Assembly (NCBI RefSeq): GCF_001421485.1
Contig: NZ_LMKK01000001.1
Coordinates: 5,717-69,716, forward strand
DNA from: Agreia sp. Leaf210
GTDB lineage: Bacteria > Actinomycetota > Actinomycetes > Actinomycetales > Microbacteriaceae
Direction: 5' to 3'
DNA length: 64,000 bases
Shown here: positions 21,509 through 30,198 of the stretch, piece after piece
Position numbering within the stretch: position 1 is the first letter of the stretch
Layout of the letters: each line of letters begins with the position of its first letter
Translations under genes and position numbers: made by a program
Notes under the pieces: generated by a model
Database searches by the model: none
What the model saw: the letters and a program-made list of their open reading frames with translations, nothing else
Told to the model about the DNA's origin: nothing

Positions 21509-22241
21509 CCAATGCCTCTGCGAGGGTGAACGCCCCCGAGTAGAGTGCCCGACCGACGATCGCTCCCTCGAGTCCGAGAGAGACGAGCGTCCGGAGCTCG
21601 GCGATGTCGTCGAGGCTGGAGATGCCACCCGAGGCGACGACCGGACGCGATGTGTGCTCCATGACCTGCTTCAGCAACGCGACGTTCGGTCCCTTGAGTG
21701 TGCCGTCCTTGGTGACATCCGTGACCACGTATCGCGCGCAGCCCGCGTCTTCGAGGCGAGTCAGAACCTCCCACAGGTCTCCCCCGTCCTCCGTCCACCC
21801 GCGCGCGGCCAGAGTCGTGCCGCGCACGTCGAGACCGACGGCGATCGCCTCGCCGTAGCTCGCGATCACGCTGGCCGCCCACTCAGGGTTCTCGAGCGCC
21901 GCCGTGCCGAGATTGACGCGCTTCGCGCCGCTCTCGAGGGCCGTCTCGAGACTGCGATCGTCGCGGATACCTCCGGAGAGCTCGACATTGACGCCCTTCG
22001 CTTCGTGGATGACGCGCTTCACGACGTGGAGGTTGTCTCCTCTGCCGAACGCCGCGTCGAGGTCGACCAGGTGAATCCACTCGGCGCCCTGGCTGACCCA
22101 GTCCGCCGCCGCGTCGACCGGGTCGCCGTGGTTCGTCTCCGTGCCCGCCTTGCCCTGAGTGAGTCGCACGGCCTTGCCTCCGGCGATATCGACGGCAGGC
22201 AGCAGGGTGAGTGCGGGGGTCTTGATGCTGAACTCGCTCAT
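21492..22241 (-). CDS. priA: Phosphoribosyl isomerase A (HisA, likely also TrpF)
   Basis: A (beta-alpha)8 barrel that isomerises ProFAR in histidine synthesis; in actinobacteria the same enzyme (PriA) usually also isomerises phosphoribosyl anthranilate for tryptophan. The 249 residues show the first catalytic aspartate in LPAVDIAGG (D18), LSGGIRDD, and the second in VTDVTKDG, plus the phosphate loop VASGGISS. The dual role is from established knowledge of the lineage, not shown here. A ribosome site AAGGA precedes the ATG. Confidence 0.9.
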   Translation of the reverse strand: MSEFSIKTPALTLLPAVDIAGGKAVRLTQGKAGTETNHGDPVDAAADWVSQGAEWIHLVDLDAAFGRGDNLHVVKRVIHEAKGVNVELSGGIRDDRSLETALESGAKRVNLGTAALENPEWAASVIASYGEAIAVGLDVRGTTLAARGWTEDGGDLWEVLTRLEDAGCARYVVTDVTKDGTLKGPNVALLKQVMEHTSRPVVASGGISSLDDIAELRTLVSLGLEGAIVGRALYSGAFTLAEALDVASD

Positions 22242-22330
22242 GGGGTCCTTCTTGTCTCTGGCAGGCGCACGTGCGGACACCCCGTGCGATCTTAACGATT
22301 CCTCTGAGGCCGACGAAATCGGAGCCGGGG

Positions 22331-22963
22331 TTAGAGCGACGCGATCCAGTTGCGCAGCAGCTGCAGGCCCGCCTCGCCCGACTTCTCGGGGTGGAACTGA
22401 GTCGCGGAGAGGGGGCCGTTCTCGACGGCCGCGATGAAGGGGCCGTCGTGATCCGCCCAGGTCACGTGAGGTGCGGGCAGAGGCGACTGGGGCGGAAGCA
22501 GCCACTGCTGGGCCGCATTGGAGTGCACGAAGTAGAAGCGTTCATCTCGGATGCCGTCGAACAGCACAGACTCGCTCGGGGCGTTGACGACGTTCCACCC
22601 CATGTGGGGCAGGATCTCCGCAGGCAGTTGCTCGACCGCACCGGGCCACTCGCCGAGGCCTCCGGTATCGATGCCGCGTTCAACGCCGCGGTCGAACATC
22701 ACCTGCATGCCGACACAGATGCCGAGCACCGGTCGGCCTCCGGCCAACCGCCTGTCGATGAGTTCATCGCCTCGCACGGCCCGGAGCTGTTCCATCACCG
22801 CGGAGAACGCGCCGACCCCGGGCACGAACAACCCGTCGGCCTCCATGACGCGTGCCCGGTCGCGGGTGAGTTCCACTTGGGCGCCCGCGCGCTCGAGTGC
22901 CTTGGCCGCCGAGTGGATGTTTCCACTGCCGTAATCGAGGACGACGACGGACTTGCCGGTCAC
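22331..22963 (-). CDS. hisH: Imidazole glycerol phosphate synthase, glutaminase subunit
   Basis: Releases ammonia from glutamine for HisF. The 210 residues form a class I amidotransferase with nucleophile C83 in GICVGMQ and the H191/E193 pair in FHPEKSG. Its GTG start shares bases with the hisB stop (GTGA). The partner hisF is not in this window. Confidence 0.95.
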   Translation of the reverse strand: MTGKSVVVLDYGSGNIHSAAKALERAGAQVELTRDRARVMEADGLFVPGVGAFSAVMEQLRAVRGDELIDRRLAGGRPVLGICVGMQVMFDRGVERGIDTGGLGEWPGAVEQLPAEILPHMGWNVVNAPSESVLFDGIRDERFYFVHSNAAQQWLLPPQSPLPAPHVTWADHDGPFIAAVENGPLSATQFHPEKSGEAGLQLLRNWIASL

Positions 22964-23568
22964 AGGGCACCCTTGGTCGACGGGACGCCCGAGACGAGCG
23001 GGTCGAGCGACTTGGCCTGACGGAAGGCGCGAGCGAACGCCTTGAACTCCGCCTCGGCGATGTGGTGGGGATCGCGGCCACCGAGAACGGTGACGTGAAC
23101 GGTCATCGCCGCGTGGAAGGTGATCGCTTCGAAGACGTGGCGCACCATGGATCCGGTGAAGTGGCCGCCGATGAGGTGGAACTCGAATCCGTTCGGCTCT
23201 CCGCTGTGAACCAGGAAGGGGCGTCCGGAGATGTCAACCACGGCCTGCACCAGCGCTTCGTCGAGAGGCACGAGGGCGTCGCCGAAGCGAGAGATCCCGG
23301 CCTTGTCTCCCAGGGCCTGCTTGATCGCCGTGCCCAGCACGATTCCCACGTCTTCGACGGTGTGGTGCACGTCGATATCGACGTCACCCGATGCTGTGAC
23401 CGTCAGATCCGTCAGCGAGTGCTTGGCGAAGGCGGTGAGCATGTGGTCGAAGAACGGCACACCCGTCGAGATAGAACTCTCACCCGTTCCATCGAGGTCG
23501 AGCGAGAGTTCGATACTGGATTCGCTGGTCGCGCGCTGCAGGCGCGCGGTGCGGGAAGGTGTGGCCAT
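22960..23568 (-). CDS. hisB: Imidazoleglycerol-phosphate dehydratase
   Basis: Dehydrates IGP to imidazole acetol phosphate. The 202 residues show both metal-binding repeats of the family: FFDHML with DVHHTVED in the first half and the second copy GGHFTGSM with the [10 protein letters not shown] region. It lacks the phosphatase domain fused in enterobacteria, as expected. TAAACT lies six bases before the ATG. Confidence 0.96.
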   Translation of the reverse strand: MATPSRTARLQRATSESSIELSLDLDGTGESSISTGVPFFDHMLTAFAKHSLTDLTVTASGDVDIDVHHTVEDVGIVLGTAIKQALGDKAGISRFGDALVPLDEALVQAVVDISGRPFLVHSGEPNGFEFHLIGGHFTGSMVRHVFEAITFHAAMTVHVTVLGGRDPHHIAEAEFKAFARAFRQAKSLDPLVSGVPSTKGAL

Positions 23569-23574
23569 GGCCTC

Positions 23575-23580
23575 AGTTTA
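23575..23580 (-). promoter_or_regulatory. Predicted leaderless -10 box of hisB
   Basis: Minus strand TAAACT, GAGGCC, ATG. It sits in the 62-base gap after hisC, so it would be an internal promoter. Confidence 0.45.
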
Positions 23581-23630
23581 CCGGCCCCGATCCGTCACGG
23601 TACGGTTGGGCCGCCGTGCGACCCGATGGG

Positions 23631-24704
23631 TCAGGACAGGGCGGCCATCGCGTCGAGGAAAGCGGTGGTCTCGGCCTGCGTACCGGCACTCACGCGAAGA
23701 TGCCCCGGAATGCCGAGATTGCGAATGATGATGCCCTGCTCGAGCAACGTCTCGAACACCTCAGCAGGATTCTCGACGCCACCGAAGAGCACGAAGTTCG
23801 ACCACGTCGGCCACGCGTGGTAGCCCAGCTCGGTGAGCCTCTCGACGATCCGATCACGCTGCACCGAGATGTCGTCAACCATGGCGAGCATCTCGGCCGA
23901 GTGATCGAGCGCAGCGACTGCGGCGGCCTGCGTGAGCGACGACAGGTGATACGGAAGACGAACGAGGCGAAGCGCGTCAGCGACTGACGGATCGGCAGCC
24001 AGGTACCCGAGCCGAGCACCGGCGAACGCGAAGGCCTTGCTCATGGTGCGCGACACGATGAGCCGCGGACGCCCGGGCAGCAACGTGAGGGCCGACGGGG
24101 CGCCTGCCGGGGCGAACTCCGCGTATGCCTCGTCGACGATCACGATCTTGTCGGTCGCGTCGTAAGCCGCCTCGATGGTTTCGAGCGACAACGGGGTTCC
24201 CGTGGGGTTGTTCGGCGAACAGAAGATGACGATGTCGGGCTGGTGCTCGCGGATCGCTGCGACCGCCGTGTTCGGCGAGATCTCGAAGCCGGCGTCGCGC
24301 TCCGCGGAGATCCATCGTGTACCGGTGCCAGACGCGATGATGGAGTGCATCGAATACGTGGGAGGGAACCCCAGAATGGACCGCCCGGGGCCGCCGAAGG
24401 CCTGCATGATCTGCTGGAGGATCTCATTCGAGCCGTTCGCAGCCCAGATATTGTCTCGAGTCATACCGTGCCCGAGATATGCCGCCAGACTCTCGCGCAG
24501 CTGAGAGAACTCCCGATCGGGGTAGCGGTTGATCGTCAAGATCGCACGAGCAAGCGACTCGATGATGTCTCGCGCCACCGGCTCCGGGATCGGGTGCGTG
24601 TTCTCATTGACGTTCAGCTCGACGCGGACGTGTTTCTGAGGAGCCCCGTAGGGAGACATACCCCGGAGATCGTCGCGAATGGGAAGGTCGTCGAGAGAGG
24701 TCAC
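23631..24704 (-). CDS. hisC: Histidinol-phosphate aminotransferase
   Basis: PLP enzyme that makes histidinol phosphate. The 357 residues follow fold type I: LNVNENTHPIPEPV at the N-terminus, FCSPNNPTG (substrate arginine region), IVDEAYAEFA, and the PLP lysine in SRTMSKAFAFAGARLGY. The start is GTG at 24704 with TAAAAT six bases upstream. The usual partner hisD is absent; the LysM gene lies directly upstream instead. Confidence 0.95.
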   Translation of the reverse strand: MTSLDDLPIRDDLRGMSPYGAPQKHVRVELNVNENTHPIPEPVARDIIESLARAILTINRYPDREFSQLRESLAAYLGHGMTRDNIWAANGSNEILQQIMQAFGGPGRSILGFPPTYSMHSIIASGTGTRWISAERDAGFEISPNTAVAAIREHQPDIVIFCSPNNPTGTPLSLETIEAAYDATDKIVIVDEAYAEFAPAGAPSALTLLPGRPRLIVSRTMSKAFAFAGARLGYLAADPSVADALRLVRLPYHLSSLTQAAAVAALDHSAEMLAMVDDISVQRDRIVERLTELGYHAWPTWSNFVLFGGVENPAEVFETLLEQGIIIRNLGIPGHLRVSAGTQAETTAFLDAMAALS

Positions 24705-24710
24705 GTGACG

Positions 24711-24716
24711 ATTTTA
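24711..24716 (-). promoter_or_regulatory. Predicted leaderless -10 box of hisC
   Basis: Minus strand TAAAAT, CGTCAC, GTG. This is the closest of the set to the TATAAT consensus. Confidence 0.55.
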
Positions 24717-24762
24717 GCGGGCCCCTGCGACGCCTCCGCGATCACCCGAATAGCTGAACGGC

Positions 24763-25110
24763 TCAGTACTCGTCGGGAACGGCGAGACGCTGCCCCGGCT
24801 GGACCTCGGCGGATGGAAGCTGGTTGAGGCTCACGATGTCGGCGATGACGTCGCGCGGGTCGGCCGTCGGAGCGATCTCTTCGGCCAGGCCCCAGAGGGT
24901 CTCACCGGCCTGAACGGTGACGTAGTCGAAGGCCTGCGTCGCCCCCGACGATGCGACACCGTCTGCGACCGCGCTATTCGCGCCGAAGAGAGCCACGGCG
25001 GTGACGACGGCCACCACGGGGATCGACGCCAGTGCCGCGAGGACGACACGGCCGCGGCGGGTGATGCGCAGGCGAGCGGTGTGTGACGCGGTAGCGGGCA
25101 GTGCGGTCAT
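24763..25110 (-). CDS. LysM membrane protein divergent from lexA (SOS division-inhibitor type)
   Basis: 115 residues: basic cytoplasmic head (about 1-25), one membrane span (about 26-46), an extracellular linker, and a LysM peptidoglycan-binding domain (about 62-112, YVTVQAGETLWGLAEEI). The start at 25110 follows GGAGG. Its position divergent to lexA and the LexA-like palindrome inside its promoter match the SOS-induced division inhibitors DivS of Corynebacterium and the Rv2719c product of Mycobacterium. By analogy it halts septation after DNA damage. The function is inferred from position, topology and operator; the sequence shows no enzymatic domain. Confidence 0.8.
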   Translation of the reverse strand: MTALPATASHTARLRITRRGRVVLAALASIPVVAVVTAVALFGANSAVADGVASSGATQAFDYVTVQAGETLWGLAEEIAPTADPRDVIADIVSLNQLPSAEVQPGQRLAVPDEY

Positions 25111-25177
25111 GGCAACCTCCAGGAGAAATTCGTATCCGGCGCTCGGCCGGGAGCACCGGATACGAAGCTGTGTTCCG

Positions 25178-25206
25178 AATATAGCTTCGAATGTTCGATA
25201 GATCAA
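25178..25206 (-). promoter_or_regulatory. LysM-gene promoter with LexA-like palindrome
   Basis: Minus strand TTGATC (25201-25206), a 17-base spacer and TATATT (25178-25183). The spacer contains TCGAACATTCGA (25187-25198), an almost perfect dyad built from LexA half-site TCGAA. LexA bound there would block polymerase. Confidence 0.65.
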
Positions 25207-25237
25207 GCTCGAAAGTCGACCGATTATGGCGACACAC

Positions 25238-25253
25238 TCGAACATGTGTTTTG
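25238..25253 (+). promoter_or_regulatory. Probable LexA (SOS) box of lexA
   Basis: TCGAAC-ATGT-GTTTTG, compared with the actinobacterial box TCGAAC-N4-GTTCGA: left half perfect, right half three of six. It lies about 19 bases before TACAGT (25272-25277), the best -10 for lexA. Confidence 0.6.
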
Positions 25254-25281
25254 TTTGCACCCTGAGTTGGATACAGTTTCG

Positions 25282-25318
25282 ACTGTCGGTACAAAGTGCA
25301 TCACCAGCCACCGACAGT
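25282..25318 (+). promoter_or_regulatory. lexA leader hairpin
   Basis: ACTGTCGGT (25282-25290) pairs perfectly with ACCGACAGT (25310-25318), with a 19-base loop. It begins about 10 bases after the putative -10, so it would form near the 5' end of the lexA mRNA. Confidence 0.4.
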
Positions 25319-25336
25319 GCACCACCAGCCACCGAC
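25295..25336. repeat. 21-bp tandem repeat in lexA leader
   Basis: Two 21-base units (25295-25315 and 25316-25336) differ at one position. On the minus strand each reads TGTCGGTGG, the core of PafBC/RecA-NDp-type promoters. The period equals two helical turns. Confidence 0.6.
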
Positions 25337-25394
25337 ATCGGCGACTGCGAAGGCACAGCACACTCGAAAACGACGCCGACGGAAAGCGGGACAC

Positions 25395-26075
25395 ATGACC
25401 ACCGAACGTGGAACGAGACGGCGAAAGAGCCTCTCGGAGAAGCAGTTGGCCATCCTCGGAGTCGTTCAACGATCGGTCAGCCAGCGCGGCTACCCGCCGA
25501 GCATGCGCGAGATTGGCGATGCGGTCGGTCTTGCCTCGCTCTCGAGCGTCACGCATCAGCTCAACCAGCTCGAGTTGAGCGGCTACCTTCGTCGCGACCC
25601 GAACCGCCCTCGCGCCATGGAGGTCCTCATCGACATCCCTACGCCCGAGTCGTCATCGGAGACCGTCGAGTCATCCGACACAGCGGCCCCAATGGGCGAC
25701 GCCGCCCTCGTGCCGCTGGTAGGTCGCATCGCAGCAGGTATCCCGATCACGGCCGAGCAGCAGGTCGAGGAGGTCTTTCCCCTCCCCCGTCAGCTGGTCG
25801 GCGGCGGCGATCTCTTCATGCTGAAAGTGGTCGGAGAATCGATGATCGACGCGGCGATCTGCGACGGCGACTTCGTCGTCGTCCGGGCTCAGCAGACCGC
25901 TGAGAACGGCGACATCGTTGCAGCGATGCTCGACGGCGAGGCCACCGTGAAGGTGTTCCGGCAGCGCGACGGACACACGTGGCTGCTCCCCCGCAACTCG
26001 AACTTCGAGCCGATCGTGGGCGACCACGCTCAGGTGCTCGGCAAAGTCGTCTCTGTCTTGCGCTCGGTACGCTGA
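25395..26075 (+). CDS. lexA: SOS repressor LexA
   Basis: Represses DNA-damage genes and cleaves itself when RecA filaments form. The 226 residues have an N-terminal winged helix (about 11-78; [14 protein letters not shown]...SSVTHQL), a linker, and an S24 peptidase domain. The cleavage bond is A114-G115 in GRIAAG, with catalytic S149 in VVGESM and K186 in ATVKVF. The ATG at 25395 was chosen because it begins the conserved domain; the open frame extends to 25296 through the repeat. The 16-bp-stem terminator follows. Confidence 0.97.
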   Translation: MTTERGTRRRKSLSEKQLAILGVVQRSVSQRGYPPSMREIGDAVGLASLSSVTHQLNQLELSGYLRRDPNRPRAMEVLIDIPTPESSSETVESSDTAAPMGDAALVPLVGRIAAGIPITAEQQVEEVFPLPRQLVGGGDLFMLKVVGESMIDAAICDGDFVVVRAQQTAENGDIVAAMLDGEATVKVFRQRDGHTWLLPRNSNFEPIVGDHAQVLGKVVSVLRSVR

Positions 26076-26100
26076 CGACAGCACCGCTCGACGCAGCGAA

Positions 26101-26136
26101 GAAAGGCCCCGGACGAATGATCGTCCGGGGCCTTTC
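26101..26136. terminator. Bidirectional terminator between lexA and hflX
   Basis: A 16-base perfect stem, 26101-26116 against 26121-26136, with loop ATGA. Each strand ends in CCTTTC. It serves convergent lexA and hflX. Confidence 0.85.
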
Positions 26137-26167
26137 TGCGCCGTGGGCGCAATCGATCAGAAGCGCG

Positions 26168-27700
26168 TTAGCGGGAGACCGCGAACTCCTCCAGGGCCTG
26201 CTCGTATTCCGGGTTGACGAGGGCGCGGACTCGAGTTCCCGCCTCTTCGTAGTCGGTGCTGAGCACGGTGTTGTGGTCGTGCAGGAGGGCCACCAGATCG
26301 CCACGCTCATACGGGAGCAGGACATCGACGGTGATCGTCGGCTTGGGCAGCGCCTGTTCGACCATCTCGAGCAGTTCCGTTATGCCTTCTCCGGTGCGCG
26401 CCGAGACGAACACCGAGCGAGGCTCGAGCCCCCGCAACACGATGCGATCGCTTTCGGAGATCAGATCGCTCTTGTTGAAGGCCACGATCTCGGGGATGCC
26501 TCGAGCCCCCACCTCGCCGATCACGTCTCTGACGGTGGCCAACTGGCTCGCGGGATCGGGATGAGCCCCGTCGACGACATGGATGATGACGTCCGCGTCA
26601 GCCACCTCCTCCAGGGTCGAGCGGAATGCCTCGACGAGCTGATGGGGAAGGTTCCGAACGAAGCCCACCGTGTCGGCGAACGTGTACTGACGGCCGTCGA
26701 CTGCGGTGGTTTTGCGCACGGTCGAATCGAGTGTCGCGAACAACGCGTTCTCGACCAGCACTCCTGCGCGCGTCACCCTGTTCAACAGCGACGACTTGCC
26801 GGCATTCGTGTATCCGGCGATGGCGACAGAAGGCACGGCGTTGCGTTTGCGATTGGCGCGCTTCGCATCGCGAGCGGGCTTCATCTCTACGATCTGCTTG
26901 CGCAACCGGGCCATGCGTGTGTGGATCCGGCGACGGTCGAGTTCGATCTTCGTCTCACCCGGTCCGCGCGAGCCCATACCGGCTCCGGCACCACCCACCT
27001 GGCCACCTGCCTGGCGAGACATCGAGTCACCCCAGCCTCGAAGCCTCGGAAGGAGGTACTCGAGTTGAGCGAGCTCCACCTGGGCCTTGCCCTCTCGACT
27101 CTTGGCGTGCTGGCTGAAGATATCGAGGATCACGGCGGTGCGGTCGATCACCTTGACCTTGACGACGTCTTCGAGGGCTCGGCGCTGGCTCGGCGCGAGC
27201 TCGCTGTCGGCGATCACGGTGTCGGCGCCCAGCGACTGCACCAAATCTCGCAGTTCGTGGGCCTTGCCCTTGCCGAAGTAGGTGCTGGGATCTGGTGTGG
27301 GTCGGCGTTGCAGCAGGCCTTCGAGTACCACCGCACCCGCGGTCTCTGCCAGCGCGGCCAGCTCATGCATCGAGTTCTCTGCGTCGGTGAGACTGCCCTG
27401 GGTGTACACCCCGATGAGAATGACGTTCTCGATGCGCAGCTGTCGATACTCGACCTCGGTGACGTCTTCGAGTTCCGTCGACAGCCCGACCACTCGGCGC
27501 AGGGCCTGTCGGTCTTCGCGCTCACTCTGGTCGCCGTCGAATCCGGATTCGCGGCCAGTCGTGTCGCGCTGCAGGGCCTGAGCCGCTGAGTTCGTGAACA
27601 GGGAGTAACCCGCTGCCCGCGTCTCCGCCATGGACAGCACTCTCGCGACCACGTCGTCGCTGTCGTGGTTCTCTGTTGTTGCTTCAGTTTTCTCGGTCAT
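26168..27700 (-). CDS. hflX: GTPase HflX
   Basis: Ribosome-associated GTPase that splits or rescues stalled ribosomes. The 510 residues have an extended acidic N-terminus (about 1-70), the HflX nucleotide-binding domain (about 75-250, with STYFGKGKAHEL and the Gly-rich GGQVGGAGAG linker before GPGETKIE), and the Era-like G domain with GYTNAGKSS, DTVGF and NKSD. Start ATG 27700 begins MTEKTEATTEN; upstream frame to 28609 is a shadow of the methyltransferase and dapF. Confidence 0.93.
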   Translation of the reverse strand: MTEKTEATTENHDSDDVVARVLSMAETRAAGYSLFTNSAAQALQRDTTGRESGFDGDQSEREDRQALRRVVGLSTELEDVTEVEYRQLRIENVILIGVYTQGSLTDAENSMHELAALAETAGAVVLEGLLQRRPTPDPSTYFGKGKAHELRDLVQSLGADTVIADSELAPSQRRALEDVVKVKVIDRTAVILDIFSQHAKSREGKAQVELAQLEYLLPRLRGWGDSMSRQAGGQVGGAGAGMGSRGPGETKIELDRRRIHTRMARLRKQIVEMKPARDAKRANRKRNAVPSVAIAGYTNAGKSSLLNRVTRAGVLVENALFATLDSTVRKTTAVDGRQYTFADTVGFVRNLPHQLVEAFRSTLEEVADADVIIHVVDGAHPDPASQLATVRDVIGEVGARGIPEIVAFNKSDLISESDRIVLRGLEPRSVFVSARTGEGITELLEMVEQALPKPTITVDVLLPYERGDLVALLHDHNTVLSTDYEEAGTRVRALVNPEYEQALEEFAVSR

Positions 27701-27730
27701 CTGCGTCAAGGATATCCCTCTCAGGTTTGC

Positions 27731-27736
27731 TACTGT
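27731..27736 (+). promoter_or_regulatory. Predicted leaderless -10 box of methyltransferase gene
   Basis: TACTGT, six bases, ATG. There is no ribosome site in the 42-base gap from hflX. Confidence 0.5.
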
Positions 27737-27742
27737 CCCTCT

Positions 27743-28354
27743 ATGACGAATGAGCACTATTTCTCGGCCACCCCGGCGAGTCCGCTCATCCCTCGAGAGA
27801 TCTCGGTGCGTCTCGCCGATACCGACCACACGCTGGTCACGGCCGGCGGGGTCTTCAGTCCGGACCGCATCGATGTGGGCACTCAAGTGCTCCTCGCGAA
27901 CACTCCGGCTCCCCCGCCCGGCGGCAATCTCCTCGACCTCGGGTGCGGGTGGGGGCCGATCGCTCTGTCGCTCGCTCTCCTGTCTCCGCGAGCCCAGGTC
28001 TGGGCCGTCGACGTCAACGAACGGGCTCTCGATCTCGTTCGTGCCAACGCCGACCGCCTCGGTCTCACGAACGTCAACGCCGTTCTGGCATCCGATGTTC
28101 CCGCCGACATCTCGTTCATGACGATCTGGTCGAATCCACCCATCCGAGTCGGCAAGGCAGAACTGCACACGATCATGAAGACCTGGCTGCCTCGACTCGA
28201 GAAGGGCTCGGACGCCTGGCTCGTGGTTCAGCGCAATCTCGGCTCCGACTCCCTGCAGCGCTGGATCGAGTCCGAGTTCCCGTCCGACATCCAGATCACG
28301 CGTGCCGCGACCAACAAGGGTTACCGGGTGCTGCGCGCCCGCTCGATCGCCTGA
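27743..28354 (+). CDS. Class I methyltransferase, RsmC-like
   Basis: 203 residues, one Rossmann methyltransferase domain: SAM-binding LLDLGCGWGPIALSL (about 62-76), acidic VDVNERAL, and the NPP motif in WSNPPIRVGKA (about 132-142), which marks amino-group methylation of bases. The half-size length and YFSATPASP N-terminus match the RsmC C-terminal-domain group often labelled 16S rRNA m2G methyltransferase. The exact substrate is not proven. It is divergent from hflX and converges on dapF. Confidence 0.85.
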   Translation: MTNEHYFSATPASPLIPREISVRLADTDHTLVTAGGVFSPDRIDVGTQVLLANTPAPPPGGNLLDLGCGWGPIALSLALLSPRAQVWAVDVNERALDLVRANADRLGLTNVNAVLASDVPADISFMTIWSNPPIRVGKAELHTIMKTWLPRLEKGSDAWLVVQRNLGSDSLQRWIESEFPSDIQITRAATNKGYRVLRARSIA

Positions 28355-28361
28355 CCTTCGG

Positions 28362-29243
28362 CTATCCGAGCGAGAGATCGCCCTCGAACACGAGCTCGGC
28401 AGGCCCGGACAACGACACATGCTCGCCGTCCTCGGCTGCAAACATCCGAACGCCGACCGTGCCACCCGGCACGTCGACCCTCCAGATGTTCGGAGCACCA
28501 CGGCCGGCCCAATGCCGTGTGGCCAACGCGGCCGCAGCAGCCCCTGTGCCGCACGAGAGGGTCTCACCGCTGCCGCGCTCGTGGACTCGCATCGTGATGC
28601 GCCCGACACCGTCTGCGACGAGCGGCTCGTGAGGCACGACGAACTCGACGTTCGCGCCGTCGGCCGGTTCCGGCTCTACCTGGGGGATATAGGCGAGATC
28701 GGCTGACGCAAGCTCGTCGGTATCCGCGAGGGCCACGACGACGTGCGGATTGCCTATGTTGATTCCCTGCCCGGGGCGTGCGACAGCGAGGTTGCGCGCC
28801 CGAACCACGGGCTCGCCCGCCTCGAGACGCCAGCGTCCGAGGTCGACCTGGAATCCCGTGGTGCTGCGCTGGACATCGCGTACGCCCACTCGCGTCCCGA
28901 TCGCGAGTGTGTCTCCCGGGCCCAGCTCGACCAAACCGTTGTCGATGAGATACCGCGTGTAGACCCGGATGCCGTTGCCGCACATCTCGGCGATCGACCC
29001 GTCGGCGTTGCGGTAATCCATGAACCATTCTGCGGCCGCATCTTCGGCCAGAGCGGCGGCCCCATCGGGAAGGCTGTCGGACCTGACGGCGCGGATGACT
29101 CCATCGGCGCCGACCCCGAAGTGCCGATCACAGATGGCGGCGACCTGGGCAGGGGTGAGATCGTTCGTGCCCTGAGCATCGGTGTAGAGCACGAAGTCGT
29201 TGCCCGTGCCGTGCCCCTTGGTGAAGTGCAGTTCAGTCGCCAT
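28362..29243 (-). CDS. dapF: Diaminopimelate epimerase
   Basis: Turns LL- into meso-diaminopimelate for lysine and cell wall. The 293 residues contain the two proton-shuttling cysteines, C88 in MCGNGIR and C231 in LSCGTGA, in the paired-domain fold. Its first 11 bases overlap miaA. TAGGCT stands six bases before the ATG inside the miaA end, so it may have its own promoter. Microbacteriaceae that use other wall diamino acids still keep this enzyme for lysine. Confidence 0.96.
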   Translation of the reverse strand: MATELHFTKGHGTGNDFVLYTDAQGTNDLTPAQVAAICDRHFGVGADGVIRAVRSDSLPDGAAALAEDAAAEWFMDYRNADGSIAEMCGNGIRVYTRYLIDNGLVELGPGDTLAIGTRVGVRDVQRSTTGFQVDLGRWRLEAGEPVVRARNLAVARPGQGINIGNPHVVVALADTDELASADLAYIPQVEPEPADGANVEFVVPHEPLVADGVGRITMRVHERGSGETLSCGTGAAAAALATRHWAGRGAPNIWRVDVPGGTVGVRMFAAEDGEHVSLSGPAELVFEGDLSLG

Positions 29244-30198
29244 CCTGCAAGCCTAGGGTCTCTGACAGTGCGCGTGCCGTCGAGTCCGGATCACGGGCAT
29301 CCGTCGTCACCGATGCGACGTAGCGCCGGAACCACCCCACCTGGCGACGGGCGTAGCGCCGAGTGAGAGCCTGGGTCGAGGCGATCGCCTCGTCTTCACT
29401 GATCTCGCCGGCCAGTTGGGCCAGCGCCTGTGCATAGCCGATCGCCTTGCCGGCGGTCGTGTCAGCCGCGAGACCCTCCGAGCGCAGAGCATCTGCTTCG
29501 TCGACGATTCCGTCTCGCCACATGCCGCGCACGCGCTCGTCGAGGCGCGAGACGAGGTCTGCACGGGGCATCTCGAGGGAGATGATGCTCGACGTTCGCC
29601 ATCCGACGGGAGCGCCGGGAAGCGTTCCCGTGAGCGTTCGGCCCGTCATCTCGAACACCTCGAGAGCACGCACGAGCCTGCGACCATTCTGCGACCCGAT
29701 CGCCGCGGCGGCGCTCTCGTCGCGCTCCTTGAGTCGCCTGTAGAGGGATCCAGGACCGTCGGCGATGAGCTCGGCTTCGAGACGTGCGCGGATCGCCGGG
29801 TCGGTGCCCGGGAAGTCGAACTCGTAGATGACGCTCGAGACGTACAGACCCGACCCACCGACGAGGATCGGTACATTGTCGCGTTCGATAACCGCGTCGA
29901 TCTCGGCGCGCGCCGAGGTCTGGAAGTCGGCGACGGAATTCTCTTGTGTGACATCGAGCACGTCGAGAAGGTGATGAGGAACGCCTCTGCGGTCGACGAG
30001 CGGAAGCTTCGCCGTGCCGATGTCCATGCCGCGGTACAGCTGCATTGCATCGGCGTTCACCACCTCCGCACGGCGACCATGCCGAAAGAGGCCCTCGGCC
30101 AGATCGAGAGCAAGACCCGACTTGCCTGTTCCCGTGGCCCCGACGATCACGACCACGTCTGCGACGGTGGGGTGGCCGTCGGAACCGCTAACGCTCAC
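29233..30198 (-). CDS. miaA: tRNA dimethylallyltransferase
   Basis: Adds an isopentenyl group to A37 of tRNAs reading codons that begin with U. The 321 residues show the P-loop [16 protein letters not shown] (about 17-32), [17 protein letters not shown], and the tRNA-contact region with GGSGLYV. I chose the GTG at 30198 overlapping the miaB end by 11 bases; the frame runs to 30360 without further homology. It works directly before MiaB, which methylthiolates the same base. Confidence 0.93.
   Translation of the reverse strand: MSVSGSDGHPTVADVVVIVGATGTGKSGLALDLAEGLFRHGRRAEVVNADAMQLYRGMDIGTAKLPLVDRRGVPHHLLDVLDVTQENSVADFQTSARAEIDAVIERDNVPILVGGSGLYVSSVIYEFDFPGTDPAIRARLEAELIADGPGSLYRRLKERDESAAAAIGSQNGRRLVRALEVFEMTGRTLTGTLPGAPVGWRTSSIISLEMPRADLVSRLDERVRGMWRDGIVDEADALRSEGLAADTTAGKAIGYAQALAQLAGEISEDEAIASTQALTRRYARRQVGWFRRYVASVTTDARDPDSTARALSETLGLQDGD
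29250..29255 (-). promoter_or_regulatory. Predicted leaderless -10 box of dapF
   Basis: Minus strand TAGGCT, TGCAGG, ATG, lying inside miaA. TGCAGG could also act as a weak ribosome site. Confidence 0.4.

Noticed and set aside
25295-25336. CRISPR-like repeat
   Set aside because: Two directly abutting units, no spacers, no cas genes; a simple tandem duplication.
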